From Achatina immaculata (lineage: Eukaryota; Mollusca; Gastropoda; Stylommatophora; Achatinidae), in the NCBI GenBank assembly GCA_009760885.1, contig CM019704.1, positions 12,422,303-12,486,302 on the forward strand: 64,000 nt of DNA, in the 5' to 3' direction. Positions 35,781 through 46,392 of this stretch are shown piece after piece; position 1 is the first letter of the stretch; each line of letters opens with the position of its first letter. The position numbers were made by a program, and so were the translations under genes. Below the pieces are notes generated by a model that was given only the letters and a program-made list of their open reading frames with translations, was not told the DNA's origin and ran no database searches.

Positions 35781-36195
35781 TTGTAAGTACAGTGATCATC
35801 TGTGTCACACACAACCAATTCAGAGCTGCAGAACCACAACCAAACTGGAGTTATGTTTACATATAATAAATTATTTTAATATCAAATATCTACAAAACTA
35901 AATAAAAAATAAGACTGCATGTGAGTTAGCAACAGCAGAACAGAGTATCACAATAGTTCAGTTCAGCAGTCAGTATAGCATAATATGCATAAGACATGGA
36001 ATAAGCACTTTGTGTGTGTGTGTAACATAAGTGATCATATTCAACAGTTTGTGAAGGAGACACACTTCTAGTTGACTCTCCTTCTTTTCCGGCCATTTGA
36101 TGACGCAAGATCTTTGTTTGATTGTCTATTTTGTCTGATGTCATTTATTCATGTTCTTCTCTGTACACTGTATGAGTACCTCTTAACCTTTTTTT
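35781..36195. other. Unique spacer, nothing recognised
   Basis: AT-rich single-copy sequence with a short (GT)n at 36012-36023. No exon, transposon or RNA gene could be supported. Confidence 0.5.
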
Positions 36196-36201
36196 AAGTT
36201 A

Positions 36202-37493
36202 ATGTTAATGTACAACACAAATGATGAATCACATGACAACCAAACATGCAGCACAAATGATGAATCACATAATGACCAAACATGCAGCACAAATGATGAA
36301 TCACATAATGACCAAACATGCAGCACAAATGATGAATCACATGATGACCAAACATGCAGCATAAATGATGAATCACATTATGACCAAGCATGCAACTCAA
36401 ATGATGAATCACATGATGACCAAGCATGCAACTAAAGTGATGAATCACATGATGACCAAACATGCAACTCAAGTGATGAATCACATGATGACCAAACATG
36501 CAACTCAAGTGATGAATCACATGATGACCAAACATGCAACTCAAGTGATGAATCACATGATGACCAAGCATGCAGCACAAATGATGAATCACATAATGAC
36601 CAAACATGCAGCACAAATGATGAATCACATGATGACAAAACATGCAGCACAAATGATGAATCACATGATGACCAAACATGCAGCACAAATGATGAATCAC
36701 ATGATGACCAAGCATGCAGCACAAATGATGAATCACATGATGACCAAGCATGCAGCACAAATGATGAATCACATGATGACCAAACATGCAACTCAAGTGA
36801 TGAATCACATGATGACCAAACATGCAACTCAAGTGATGAATCACATAATGACCAAACATGCAGCACAAATGATGAATCACATGATGACCAAACATGCAGC
36901 ACAAATGATGAATCACATGATGACCAAGCATGCAGCACAAATGATGAACCACATGATGACCAAACATGCAGCACAAATGATGAACCACATGATGACCAAA
37001 CATGCAGCACAAATGATGAACCACATGATGACCAAGCATGCAGCACAAATGATGAATCACATGATGACCAAACATGCAGCACAAATGATGAACCACATGA
37101 TGACCAAACATGCAGCACAAATGATGAACCACATGATGACCAAACATGCAGCACAAATGATGAACCACATGATGACCAAACATGCAGCACAAATGATGAA
37201 CCACATGATGACCAAGCATGCAGCACAAATGATGAACCACATGATGACCAAGCATGCAGCACAAATGATGAACCACATGATGACCAAACATGCAGCACAA
37301 ATGATGAACCACATGATGACCAAGCATGCAGCACAAATGATGAACCACATGATGACCAAGCATGCAGCACAAATGATGAATCACATGATGACCAAACATG
37401 CAGCACAAATGATGAATCACATGATGACCAAGCATGCAGCACAAATGATGAACCACATGATGACCAAACATGCAGCACAAATGATGAACCATA
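36202..37493. repeat. 36-bp minisatellite, about 36 units
   Basis: Units read GATGAATCACATGATGACCA, AACATGCAGCACAAAT, with variants GAACCACATG and CAACTCAAGT arranged in blocks. Because 36 is a multiple of three, both strands show long open frames (+ MMNHMMTKHAAQ; - VHHLCCMFGHH). I do not call these genes. Confidence 0.96.
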
Positions 37494-38125
37494 AACTAAG
37501 AACAGAGACTGTGACCAGCATGAAGCAACACTGTCTATCCATGTGAATGAAACAATCAGACATTCCAACATGTTGCAATGACAGATTCTTTGTTTATATC
37601 ACATAATTATAAAGGCAGCGCACATTAATTGTTTATATATCACATTATGATAAAGGAGATCACAGCTCTGGAACCCTGACAACATGGATTTGATGCTGAC
37701 ATAGCTAACATTATGATGGAGTCTTTAAAATGGCTTTAAAGAGATTTCAGAAAAAATCTTCCCACTGACTGACAGCAACATAAATAGGAACATTTCATCT
37801 TATCTATTACATTTCATCTTATCTATCACATTTCATCTTATCTATTACATTTCATCTTATCTATTACAAACCTGTCACCACTTCACATTAAATGTAAGCT
37901 AACATTATTCTAACACTGTTAGAAATTCAAAATTTAAGAAGCAAAATAAAACTTTCAACGCATGAACTTTGTAGCAAACAGCAGAAAGAAAATATTTTGT
38001 CAAGAAAAGTAGTTTTGTGTGTGTGTGTGTGTGTGCAATACAAGAAACTTATCTATGGTGGTGTCATCATGAAATAGGTTGTGTTGCAGCAAATACATCT
38101 GAATTCTATGGCATTCCTATTGGTT
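37494..38125. other. Mostly unique spacer with two short repeats
   Basis: 37788-37867 has four copies of a 19-bp unit (CATTTCATCTTATCTATTA). 38015-38034 is a short (GT)n. Nothing else is recognised. Confidence 0.6.
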
Positions 38126-38129
38126 TGCC

Positions 38130-38450
38130 TTCCATAGTCTATGGATGTCCCCAGCCAACCTGCAGACAGTAGGTTGGTGTCCCTCTTAGTCTGTGGATGT
38201 CCCCAGCCAATCTGCAGACAGTAGGTTGGTGTCCCTCTTAGTCTGTGGATGTCCCCAGCCAATCTGCAGACAGTAGTTTGGTGTCCCTCTTAGCCTGTGG
38301 ATGTCCCTAGCCAACCTGCAGACAGTAGGTTGGTGTCCCTCTTAGTCTGTGGATGTCCTCAGCCAACCTGCAGACAGTAGGATGGTGTCCCTTAGCCTGT
38401 AGATGTCCCCAGCCACCCTGCAGACAGTAGGTTGGTGTCCCTCTTAGTCT
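38130..38450. repeat. 52-bp minisatellite, about six units
   Basis: Units read TCTGTGGATGTCCCCAGCCA, ATCTGCAGACAGTAGGTTGG, TGTCCCTCTTAG with some shortening. It leads directly into the decayed RNase H region. Confidence 0.92.
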
Positions 38451-38497
38451 GAATCCTTCCCCTAGACCTTTCTGTTTTAGGAGAGCCTGGCAGCAGC

Positions 38498-39420
38498 ACA
38501 CATGCCTATATTGACAAGTCTGCAACCAGTGCAGCTGAAAACACTGGAGGGGGAGTCCTCTTAGTACTAAACAATGGGGAAAACAGGAATCTGTCATTAG
38601 CAACAGGGAAATTTTCCAGCAAATTCCAAGCAGAGACCTTAACAGCTGCAGCAGAAGCCCTAATATCAGAAACAAGTGTTACAGAAAATGTAGTGTTTCT
38701 GACTGATGCAGTGTTAGCAATTACTACATTAAAGTGCCTCAGTGACCTACAAACAGCAATATACCAGATATATAAGCTTTTCTCAAGAGTGTTAATACAG
38801 ATTCTATCCAGTTGTGGTAAACCTGGTAATGAACCAAACAGACATCCTAGCAAAAGAAGGTGGCAGATTACCACAAGTAGAATCAAGCATGACATATAGA
38901 ATCAAGCGTGACATATGAGCAAGTTCAATCTGTGATTAAAAAAAAAAAAAAAGTAACATTCAAGAACAAATGAACCATCAGAAAAATTTCACTCACTGCC
39001 AACTTGTCAGAGATGAGCAACTGTTTTCCAGCTCTGCACTGGTCACAACAGGGTAAAGTACCAGCTTTTCAGCAATCTCATGATTGTCCCAACCAACATG
39101 TGGCACTGGTCACAACAGAGTAAAGTACCAGCTTTTCAGCAATCTCATGATTGTCCCAACTAACATGTGGCACTGGTCACAACAGAGTAAAGTACCAGCT
39201 TTTCAGCAATCTCATGATTGTCCCAACTAACATGTGGCACTGGTCACAACAGAGTAAAGTACCAGCTTTTCAGCAATCTCATGATTGTCCCAACTAACAT
39301 GTGGCACTGGTCACAACAGAGTGAAGTATTAGCTTTTCAGCAAGCTCAAGACTGGCCCAACTAACATGTGGCACTGGTCAGATGACAGGAGAACATATCC
39401 TGCAAGAGTGTCTGACACGT
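38498..39420 (+). pseudogene. Decayed RNase H domain and tail of an I-like LINE
   Basis: From about 38500 the + strand reads HAYIDKSATSAAENTGGGVL, then FQAETLTAAAEAL, VVFLTDAVLAI, and ILSSCGKPGNE. These correspond to the first, second, third and last motifs of RNase H as seen in the LINE-E copies (YTDGSA, YDAE, LTDA, SHCGIPGNK). After GNE a one-base shift is needed to continue QTDILAKEGGRLPQVE. The expected Asp of the first motif is displaced (IDKSA keeps it) and the His block is changed. No RT is left upstream; the 52-bp array lies there instead. Further downstream, the C-terminal tail has turned into a 67-bp tandem repeat and ends near TGEHILQEC (about 39390). Confidence 0.75.
39036..39370. 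repeat. 67-bp minisatellite formed within the LINE C-terminal tail, five units
   Basis: Units read GCACTGGTCACAACAGAGTA, AAGTACCAGCTTTTCAGCAA, TCTCATGATTGTCCCAACTA, ACATGTG. The first unit continues from the decayed LINE and the last one returns to it. In the intact family this position codes for the tail after RNase H (compare FRLRTGHSRLRSH in LINE-E copy 2). Confidence 0.85.
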
Positions 39421-39515
39421 GAGGTACGGGGTAAAATAGATGTGGCCTACACCTATATCAGTTCAAAAAGCTTTACTGGGACGTACATCAACTCCAGCTT
39501 ACCACTGGTTACTTA

Positions 39516-39710
39516 GGGACTATACAAGTCAAATTCTGTGAATGATGGAAGTATACAAGTCAAATTCTGTGAATGATGGAAGTATACAAGTCAAATTCTG
39601 TGAATGATGGAAGTATACAAGTCAAATTCTGTGAATGATGGAAGTATACAAGTCAAATTCTGTGAATGATGGAAGTATACAAGTCAAATTCTGTGAATGA
39701 TGGAAAGATC
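39516..39710. repeat. 31-bp minisatellite, six units
   Basis: Units read ACAAGTCAAATTCTGTGAAT, GATGGAAGTAT, almost identical. 39711-40525 is unique AT-rich sequence with no supported feature. Confidence 0.93.
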
Positions 39711-40529
39711 TATGGTGTAAAACAGATGTAGCTACAGCTCATCTGATATCTGTCAGCCCTGGACATGACCAATTGAACGTGACCAATTTCTGAGATTCAA
39801 ATGTACATTCTGACTACAGATCTCCTCATTAAAATGTCTGGAATTAGTACCTGAAAGTACATGTTAAAAAAGAAAAGCATATTGTGACAAATATAAAAAA
39901 GAAAACTGGATGTGGACTGTATGGCACATACTTCAATGTACGATTTGACTAGGTCTCCAGAGTTTGGGAGGAACAATGGTACAAGTCACATGACTAAATA
40001 GAATGTTTAAGACTTCAGCGGCAAATTATTTATATAAAAAAGTCTCAAATATATATTCAAATCTCTCCCCCCCCCTCTCTAATTCACATAGTACACACAT
40101 GAAGCATAGTCTTTAAAAAAAAGCCTACCCCTGAGTTAGTTTTCAGCATTAAATGAAATTTTATCTGGTAACAGATAAACTATTTTTACAGGTGATAATG
40201 ACTATTTTGTAGATGATGTTTTGGGAAAAGATAAGGAGAAACTGATAAGCTTGTGAGCTTTGTTTTGATTCACAATCTATGACAGGAAACTGAACAATCT
40301 TTGTCTTAGATGTGTAGGGCAGGGGAGATGACTGTGTAACTGATAATCAAGGTCAGCTAGTCAAAGCTGGTTAACGCCTTGTCTCACGGTAACAGCTGCC
40401 ACATGTTATTCCTGGTATCAGATTCAAACATGTTTCCCACAGTGATGGAGCCTAATAAAGGACATGCTCCACAAACACCACTCCCCATTAAACTTGAAAC
40501 ATGGATCATAGACCTAGAGGACAGAAACT

Positions 40530-40690
40530 TTCATCACTGTATGCACCATATGCTGGTACAGAACAAGAGACTAGTATAAATACATACGGTAGGTGATGTA
40601 CCATATATACCATTCATCACTGTATGCACCATGTGCTGGTAAAGAACAAGAGACTAGTATAAATACATACAGTAGGTGATGTACCAAATA
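40530..40690. repeat. 83-bp repeat, two units left of a Penelope remnant
   Basis: Units contain CATCACTGTATGCACCATGT, GCTGGTA, ACAAGAGACTAGTATAAATA, GGTAGGTGATGTACCA. A third unit is at 42165-42255. GTACCAAATA (40681-40690 and 42165-42174) is the target duplication of the Penelope remnant in between. Confidence 0.85.
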
Positions 40691-42164
40691 CAAAAGGGAT
40701 GGCGACTGCAGTAAAACTGGTTTAAATAAATAAGGTAGACAGAGGTATATGGTGCAGTTTTACAAAGTGAGGGAGGGAGTAAGTAAGGTGAGAAAAAAAA
40801 CAAATAGAAAGTATGAGAATGTATAAATGAAAAACATACAACATCCGATATTTCAGCATGAGCCTTATTCGAGGATACATACACAATGAAACAAAAACAT
40901 GAAGAACTTACATGAATGTGTCTTCCTCCAAGTAGGAAACAGAAATGTGTGTGGTAGAAGGGAGAAGGAAAGACCACGCTGCCTCCAAACAAAAGATGCC
41001 CGATAGAGCCAATCGTAAAGAAGAGGTGGAGAGAGAGAGGAGGAGAACAAGTGGGAGAAAGGGGCGGGGGGAAGGCAATATAAACATGATAGCCGCTGGA
41101 GGTGTCTGGGGGGGGGGGAGAGGGAGGGGAAACGGAGACGTGGAGAGATAATGAATGGCTCTATCAGGCATCTTTTGTTTGGAGGCAGCGTGGTCTTTCC
41201 TATCAACCTATAAAACAAGGGGTGCGACAAGGATGTGTACTATCTCCAGACCTTTTTTCTCTGTATAGCGAGAATATTCTAAGAACAATCATCACAGAAC
41301 CAGGCATAAAAATTGGAGGATACAATATTAACAACCTTTGGTATGCTGACGACATAGAGTACTGATAGCTGAGAACCAACAAGACCTGCAAAATCTCTTG
41401 GATAAAGTCGCCAAAGAAAGTGAACAGAAAGGCCTTACTTTGAACATCAAAAAGACAGAGACTATGGTTATATCTAAGAAACAGAATCCACCAGCATGCA
41501 GTATTAAATTAAACGGAACTATTCTAAAGCAGGTGCAGAAATTCAAATACCTTGGAGCAGTAATAACTTCAGATGGGAAATGCAGAACAGAAATTAGGAA
41601 CAGAATAGGCCAAGCAAAGACTGCATTTCAGAGAATGAGAAACATATTAACCAACACATCTTGATCAATGAATGTTAGAAAACGAGTCCTAAAATGCTAT
41701 ATTGAACCTATCTTGTTATATGGAAGTGAATCATGGACAATAGGCAAGTCTGCACAAAAATCATTGGAAGCAGCAGAAATGTGGTTTATTAGAAGAATGT
41801 TGCGAATCCCCTGGACAGCAAAAATAACTAATGAAGAATGTAGGAGAAGAGCTGGAGAGACAAAAAAAACCTTGTCAAAAAGGACATAGGACATGCAATG
41901 AGAAGAGGGGGCATTGAAAATATTATAACAACAGGAAAAATAGAAGGAAGAAGATCAAGAGGAAGACCAAGAGAAATGATACTGGACAGTCTGACGGGAT
42001 GGTGTGAGAGGAGATCACCAACTGAGCTGATGGACTGCATGAAGGATCGTGTACTCTGGAGTAGCATAATAGCCAATGCCAGTCGGCACGGCACATGATA
42101 ATGATGATTATTCACTCCCTCCCTCACTTTGTAAAACTGCACCATACACCTCTGTCTACCTTAT
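40691..42164. mobile_element. Penelope-like element remnant: inverted terminal repeats only, with LINE-C inside
   Basis: 40713-41152 matches the terminal repeat of the Penelope-like element at 47754-48195 (TTTAAATAAATAAGGTAGAC, GAGGGAGGGAGT, ATAAACATGATAGCCGCT). 41155-41202 is the start of an opposite-oriented copy (GGCATCTTTTGTTTGGAGGC), and 42110-42164 is its end (ACTCCCTCCCTCACTTTG). The coding part is gone. LINE-C copy 1 sits in the second repeat, with loss of about 200 bases there. Confidence 0.8.
41203..42109 (+). mobile_element. LINE-C copy 1, RTE-like, 3' half
   Basis: It begins in RT motif B ([20 protein letters not shown]) and has WYADD at about 41341, where a one-base change breaks the frame after the site, then [38 protein letters not shown] and [11 protein letters not shown], with a further shift near 41880 before GRRSRGRPREMILD and RVLWSSIIANASRHGT. 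It closely matches the copy at 59020-61857. The 3' tail is GAT-rich (TGATAATGATGATTA). Confidence 0.9.
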
Positions 42165-42255
42165 GTACCAAATATACCATTCATCACTGTATGCACCATG
42201 TGCTGGTATGGAACAAGAGACTAGTACTTACGGTAGGTGATGTACAATATACTTT
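42165..42255. repeat. Third unit of the 83-bp repeat
   Basis: It continues the array of 40530-40690 to the right of the Penelope remnant and is followed at once by a LINE-C 3' fragment. Confidence 0.8.
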
Positions 42256-42450
42256 CATAGGACATGCAGTGAAAATTGAAAATATAACAACAGGAAAAAT
42301 AGAGGGAAGAAGAGGCAGGGGAAGACCAAGAGAAATGATACTGGACAGTCTGATGAGATGCTGTGACAGGATATCACCAACTGAACTAATGGCCTGCATG
42401 AAGGATCGTGTACTCTGGAGAAGCATAATAGCCAATGCTAGTCGGCATGA
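42243..42450 (+). mobile_element. LINE-C 3' fragment
   Basis: About 200 bases encode the C-terminus (FIGHAVKIENITTGKIEGRR, GRGRPREMILD, RVLWRSIIANASRHD) and end in GATGATAAGGTGATG. It is strongly 5'-truncated. Confidence 0.85.
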
Positions 42451-42499
42451 TGATAAGGTGATGTACCAAATATACCAAAATGCAAAAGTTTACAAATGG

Positions 42500-42700
42500 G
42501 AGTACATTAATACAAGTAAATAAATTCAGTTACTATGGAACAACAATAACAGCTGATGGCAAGTGCACAACTGAAATCAAATTATGAATAGGTAAGGGAA
42601 AAGCAAGTTTATAATGACATAAAGAAGATTGTAACAAACATGTCCCTAAAAGTGAGGAAAAAGGTATTACAGGGCTATATAGGTATGACTTTATTATTTT
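42500..42700 (+). mobile_element. Decayed LINE thumb fragment
   Basis: The frame NKFSYYGTTITADGKCTTEI, a stop, IGKGKAS and, after a shift, NMSLKVRKKVLQGYI corresponds to the YLG...DGKC...[11 protein letters not shown] region of LINE-C-like elements. It is diverged and broken. The rest up to 42880 is AT-rich with nothing recognised. Confidence 0.65.
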
Positions 42701-42884
42701 ATATTTACCTTTAATATTTAAATCTGCAGATCAAAGAGCAAAACCAGACAACAACTGAAGTTGTTTTTTTTTTTCTCAGTAGTCACTTAAAGGTTCTGAT
42801 GGTTGGAAGAGAGTTAAACAAACAAAAAAATGTAAAATTGCAGTCCTGGCCAGTCTCTGAACAATGCTAATGTACATCCTTAAT

Positions 42885-42945
42885 TCATCATCATCATCAT
42901 GTGCTGTGCCGACTGGTGTTGGCTATTATGCTTCTCCAGTGACAA
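42885..42945 (-). mobile_element. LINE-C 3' terminal fragment
   Basis: (CAT)n followed by GTGCTGTGCCGACTGGTGTT and GGCTATTATGCTTCTCCAG is the reverse complement of the last 60 bases of LINE-C and its GAT tail (compare 59020-59085). Confidence 0.8.
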
Positions 42946-43019
42946 GAAAAGAAAACTAGATTAATTCTCTCTTACAGAAAAAAGTTTTTAAACAATTTTT
43001 TTTTTCACACAATTAATTT

Positions 43020-43295
43020 AAAAAAAGGTAAAGATAGTCCCATAGCAAATGCCGTTGGGGATGAACATTAGAGACCTCATTATGCTGGGTCATCAGCAAA
43101 TGAGTTAGAGTGGCCAGTTCCTTTCCTCACTGCCTTCCCTTCCCAGATTTTCTTCTGGTTCCCATTTTACAAGGCTGGGTCGACCTCGGGGCCATATTGG
43201 CCAGAAAAAAAAAAAATCCTGCTCACCTGGAGATTTGAACCCTTGACCATTTGGTTGCTAGACGAGTGCTCTAACCACTATGCTAGCTGGTCTCC
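43020..43295 (-). mobile_element. tRNA-derived SINE
   Basis: The minus strand from 43295 begins GGAGACCAGC and contains an A box (TAGCATAGTGG) and a B box (GGTTCAAATCT) at tRNA spacing, followed by a poly-T stretch and a body with CCCGAGGTCGACCCAGCC and AAAATCTGGGAAGGGAAGGC. Part of the body resembles the SINE at 47056-47276. It lies in the region downstream of the CD225-domain gene. No target duplication was found. Confidence 0.78.
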
Positions 43296-43522
43296 TAAAA
43301 TTAATTTAGCTGCACTAAAAGAAAAGGATGGGCAGTGTCTACTATGATAAATGTTAACTGCTAAATAGATAAAATGTGGACTTTCATCATTCCTGGCAAA
43401 AAAAATTCTCCCAACAATGAAATATAATTTGCACTTTACAAAATATCTACAGTCCAGAAAAATTAGAAAAACAAAACAGCAGACACACAAGATCCAATAA
43501 ATGACAGAAATCTCCAGAAAAA

Positions 43523-44329
43523 CTAGCCCACGACGGGACCACGAGGTATGGTATTTTCATTGTAAGATCGCACAATAGCTGTCACTATCAATGCTACCAC
43601 AACAAGACTCATGATGAAAGATATAACAATTAGCCCCCGACTCCGTTTAGCAAATTTCTGTGCCTTGTCAATATTTCCTCTCATGATCCCAGCATTAAAT
43701 TCTGTCTCTGTTCGAAAAGCAAAATATACAGCAAGTAAACCAAATGGGAAGAATGCAATACAAGCAAGAATGGAGAGTATCTTCAACATTTTTATTTTTC
43801 TCTGAGGTAGAGGCTCCTCTGACTTAGACCAGGTCTCAGAAATTCCTTGCATGTCAATATAACGGGATCCATCTAACATGGTCCTAACCTCACCTTCCAT
43901 GACATTGATCTTGCCTCCTGTAGCAATGTACTGAATTTGAATCTTTGACTGTTTCTCAGCTGGACTTGGTACTTCATTTGTTTGTGAACTATTGACAGCA
44001 TCTTCAAGCTCTGAGTGTTTGAGACTATGGTGGAGCATGTGAGCACTGTGTGTACTAGTCCTTAGTTCAATACCAGCTCTAACTTTCATGACTTCACTGG
44101 CAGAGTTACTCTCAACAGAGCTAGCTAAACTCATCTGTACAGACTGTTCCAGTCTAGCACCAGATCCAGTAACTTGCGACCCTGCCACATCAATATATTT
44201 GTCACTGCTGTAGGTGTACAGGTGAGGCTGCAGTTCTAGATCAAGGTGAGAACTACAGGTGTTGGCCACTTCATATCCATCATCTTTTTCATCTAGCAGA
44301 GTAAAGCTGAAGCTGATGTTCTGTGACAT
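43523..44329 (-). CDS. CD225/dispanin-family membrane protein
   Basis: The protein has 268 residues with no transposon motif. Residues 1-170 are polar, rich in Ser/Glu/Thr and probably disordered. Residues 178-255 form the CD225/dispanin module: first hydrophobic segment 181-205 (ACIAFFPFGLLAVYFAF, with the Pro-Phe-Gly that matches the Pro-Leu-Gly of the family), an intervening loop with NAGIMRGNIDKAQKFAKRS that corresponds to the family GD-x-x-x-A-x-x-x-S-x-x-A signature, and a transmembrane helix 232-253. A short tail ends RGPVVG. Relatives include IFITM, PRRT and synapse-differentiation proteins, which act at plasma, endosomal or synaptic-vesicle membranes; the role here is unknown. The cysteines that are palmitoylated in IFITMs are reduced to Cys190. 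A YID motif occurs twice (44-46 and 157-159) in similar context, a possible weak internal repeat. The coding region is in one exon, whereas vertebrate family members usually have an intron in this domain. Just upstream, CTGTTTCAG (44345-44353) looks like a splice acceptor, so a 5' non-coding exon is likely. Confidence 0.85.
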   Translation of the reverse strand: MSQNISFSFTLLDEKDDGYEVANTCSSHLDLELQPHLYTYSSDKYIDVAGSQVTGSGARLEQSVQMSLASSVESNSASEVMKVRAGIELRTSTHSAHMLHHSLKHSELEDAVNSSQTNEVPSPAEKQSKIQIQYIATGGKINVMEGEVRTMLDGSRYIDMQGISETWSKSEEPLPQRKIKMLKILSILACIAFFPFGLLAVYFAFRTETEFNAGIMRGNIDKAQKFAKRSRGLIVISFIMSLVVVALIVTAIVRSYNENTIPRGPVVG

Positions 44330-44344
44330 ACTTGTTCACAAGAT

Positions 44345-44353
44345 CTGAAACAG
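44345..44353 (-). promoter_or_regulatory. Possible splice acceptor before the CD225-domain coding exon
   Basis: On the minus strand ATTTCTGTTTCAG precedes ATCTTGTGAACAAGT and the ATG at 44329, so the coding exon would start at 44344. It is pattern-based only. 44360-44540 shows imperfect AGAAATGTCCGAG repeats and no other signal. Confidence 0.45.
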
Positions 44354-44540
44354 AAATGTCCGAGATAATAATAACAAGAGAAATGTCCGAGTTAAATGTA
44401 ACAACAGAAATGTTATCTGAGATAATCATGATATAAGATTTGTCTTTGATTTTTCCAATCTCTGAATTTATGAGTTTTCACTTTTCCCCATGAGATTTGT
44501 GTAGCAACATCTGGTGACAGATCACACCTAGTAACAACAC

Positions 44541-44805
44541 ATCATCATCATCACATGCCATGCCAGATGGCATAACCAGTCATACTCCTCCACAAATCTC
44601 GGTCCTTGACATTTCTCAGTAGCTCTGTTGCTGATGTCTTTCCAAGCTACAATGTCAGGCCCTCTAACATCTGTTCCCTCAGTCTTCCTCTGTCTCTCCT
44701 GCCTTCAGTTTTGTCCATTGATTGCCCTTTCTTTATCTTTGTTATACATTTTTCATGACCTTCTCTCAAACATTTTCTCTCAAGCATTCGGGTATCTAAC
44801 CAAAA
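44541..44805 (-). mobile_element. 3' end of another RTE-like LINE
   Basis: On the minus strand it ends in VKDRDLWRSMTGYAIWHGM, a stop and (GAT)n, the typical end of these LINEs. The upstream part is broken by shifts. It is different from LINE-C in sequence. Confidence 0.75.
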
Positions 44806-44812
44806 GAATAGA

Positions 44813-45862
44813 AAAGAACTGTATTCATACCACTGCCAAAAAAGGGTAACCTGAAATTATGCACAAACTGCAGAACTGTTGCCCTGATTAATAATGCCAG
44901 TAAAAATCTGTTAAAAATCATAATGGGTAGACTTCATAAGAAAAAAGAAGAAGAAGTCTGTCCAAGCTGGTTTCAGGCAAGGAAGAGGATCAATAAAGCA
45001 TATATTCAATATAAGATTAATAACAGAGAAATGTTGAGAGTTTAATGTGAATCTATATTTATCTTCTATAGACTACTCAAAAGCATTTGACTGTGTACAA
45101 CACCAGAAACTTTGGTAAATAGTGGAAAAAATGAGATTTCCAACACATATGATACAATTAATATCACTGCTGTATCTAGACCAACAAGCAGCAGTAAGAA
45201 TAAAAGGTGAAACAACAACTTGGTTTGACATAAAACAAGCGGTCTGTCAGGAGTGCATATTGTCGCCTTACTTATTTAACTTGTAGACTGAAAATATAAT
45301 GAGGAACGTTAGAGAAAATGTAGGCAAAGAATATTACGATGCCATAACAATTGGAGGTTATGAAATACCAGAGATTAGATATGCTGATGACACAGTATTA
45401 CTGTCCACGACACAAAAAGGAATGGAAAAACAAATTATGTCAGTTCGTAAGAATAGCGAAGAGCAAAACCTCTATCTTCATGCAAAGGAAAATAAATTAA
45501 TGACAACTGACAAAACAAACAAGGCAGCTGAAATATTTATCAATGAGGAAAAATTGGAAGAAGTAGAGAGTTTTGAATATCTTGGATAACTACTAACTAA
45601 TAATGGAGATACAATGAGGGAAATTAAAAGGACATCTATCACTCTTCAGAAAGTAAAACAACTAAAGAATCTGTGGAGAGGAACAGACAGAACTACAAAA
45701 ATAAGATTTTTAAATGCTACAAAAGAGTTCTTCAAATATTATGGACACATAAAAGAACAAATATATCCATACTACAAAAACTTAATATTGAAGAAGGCTG
45801 AATAGTAAAGAGGATTAAACAGAGAAAACTTAAATATTCTGGACACATTAAACATCATGATT
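44813..45862 (+). mobile_element. LINE-A copy 4, reverse transcriptase fragment, decayed
   Basis: This corresponds to about 7995-9140 of LINE-A copy 2: LPKKGNLKLCTN, DYSKAFDCV, IKQAVCQECILSP, RYADDTVLL (about 45381), YLG and the start of the C-terminal region. It contains stops and is cut at 45862, in the middle of TLNIL-GHIKHHD, where unrelated sequence begins. Confidence 0.88.
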
Positions 45863-46190
45863 CCCTGTGTGGTACCCAGGATCTGCAATTACTTCAGAGC
45901 TTCAAGAGTTTACAACTTGATATCTGAGAATGATCGAAAAAGAAGAAGAATAAAAAGTATACCAGGAATGTTTTTGGTGACATTTTTCTGTATAAGTTTT
46001 GGGGACTTCCTTTTCAAAGAAGAAGAAATTTGTGTAATTAAAAAAAAAAGTATTTTACTTATAAATGAAGAACAATAAAATTTAACTTTGAAATATCTCT
46101 GTGACAATTTAACTTTGAAATATCTGGTGACAAAACTGAAGCTACGAGAGGAACCAGGTAACTAATAAATCAGACTAATTAGGCTTAAAT
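45863..46190. other. Unassigned sequence with a LINE-B-like start
   Basis: The first 27 bases (GTGTGGTACCCAGGATCTGC) resemble the 5' end of LINE-B at 54977. The remainder is AT-rich without recognisable coding content. Confidence 0.4.
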
Positions 46191-46194
46191 AATT

Positions 46195-46265
46195 TAATAA
46201 ATCGAACCAATGACCTTCTGATCGGCAGGTGAGTGCACTAGCCACTACAGCACCGGGCGCTACTG
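46195..46265 (-). mobile_element. tRNA-derived SINE head fragment
   Basis: On the minus strand CGCCCGGTGCTGTAGTGGCT, AGTGCACT and GGTTCGATTTATT carry A-box-like and B-box sequences. Only the tRNA-like head is evident; no body or tail. Confidence 0.65.
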
Positions 46266-46392
46266 GCTTAACAAATTTTTAAACTTCTACTTTAGATGAA
46301 CCTGAAAAACACTTGTGTAACATATAGATCAAAGACTTTTCACAAACTCTGATCACATAACAAGGAAAGATGTTCCCTCGTAGTCGTTCAAC

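Noticed and set aside
35926..36144. Possible terminal exon on the minus strand ending in a basic stretch (NGRKRRRVN)
   Set aside because: The frame is short, there is no convincing acceptor, and no family is recognised; chance is more likely.
36194..37571. Open frames of 432, 393 and 379 codons on both strands
   Set aside because: Same reason: 36-bp tandem units are open in both strands simultaneously, and the encoded His/Cys- or Met-rich repeats are translation by-products.
40379..40579. Open frame of 66 codons after a CCCACAG acceptor-like site
   Set aside because: It has no recognisable domain and runs into the 83-bp tandem repeat.
43229..43295. A genuine tRNA gene on the minus strand
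   Set aside because: A and B boxes are present, but the stems do not pair properly and a SINE body follows; it is a tRNA-derived SINE head.
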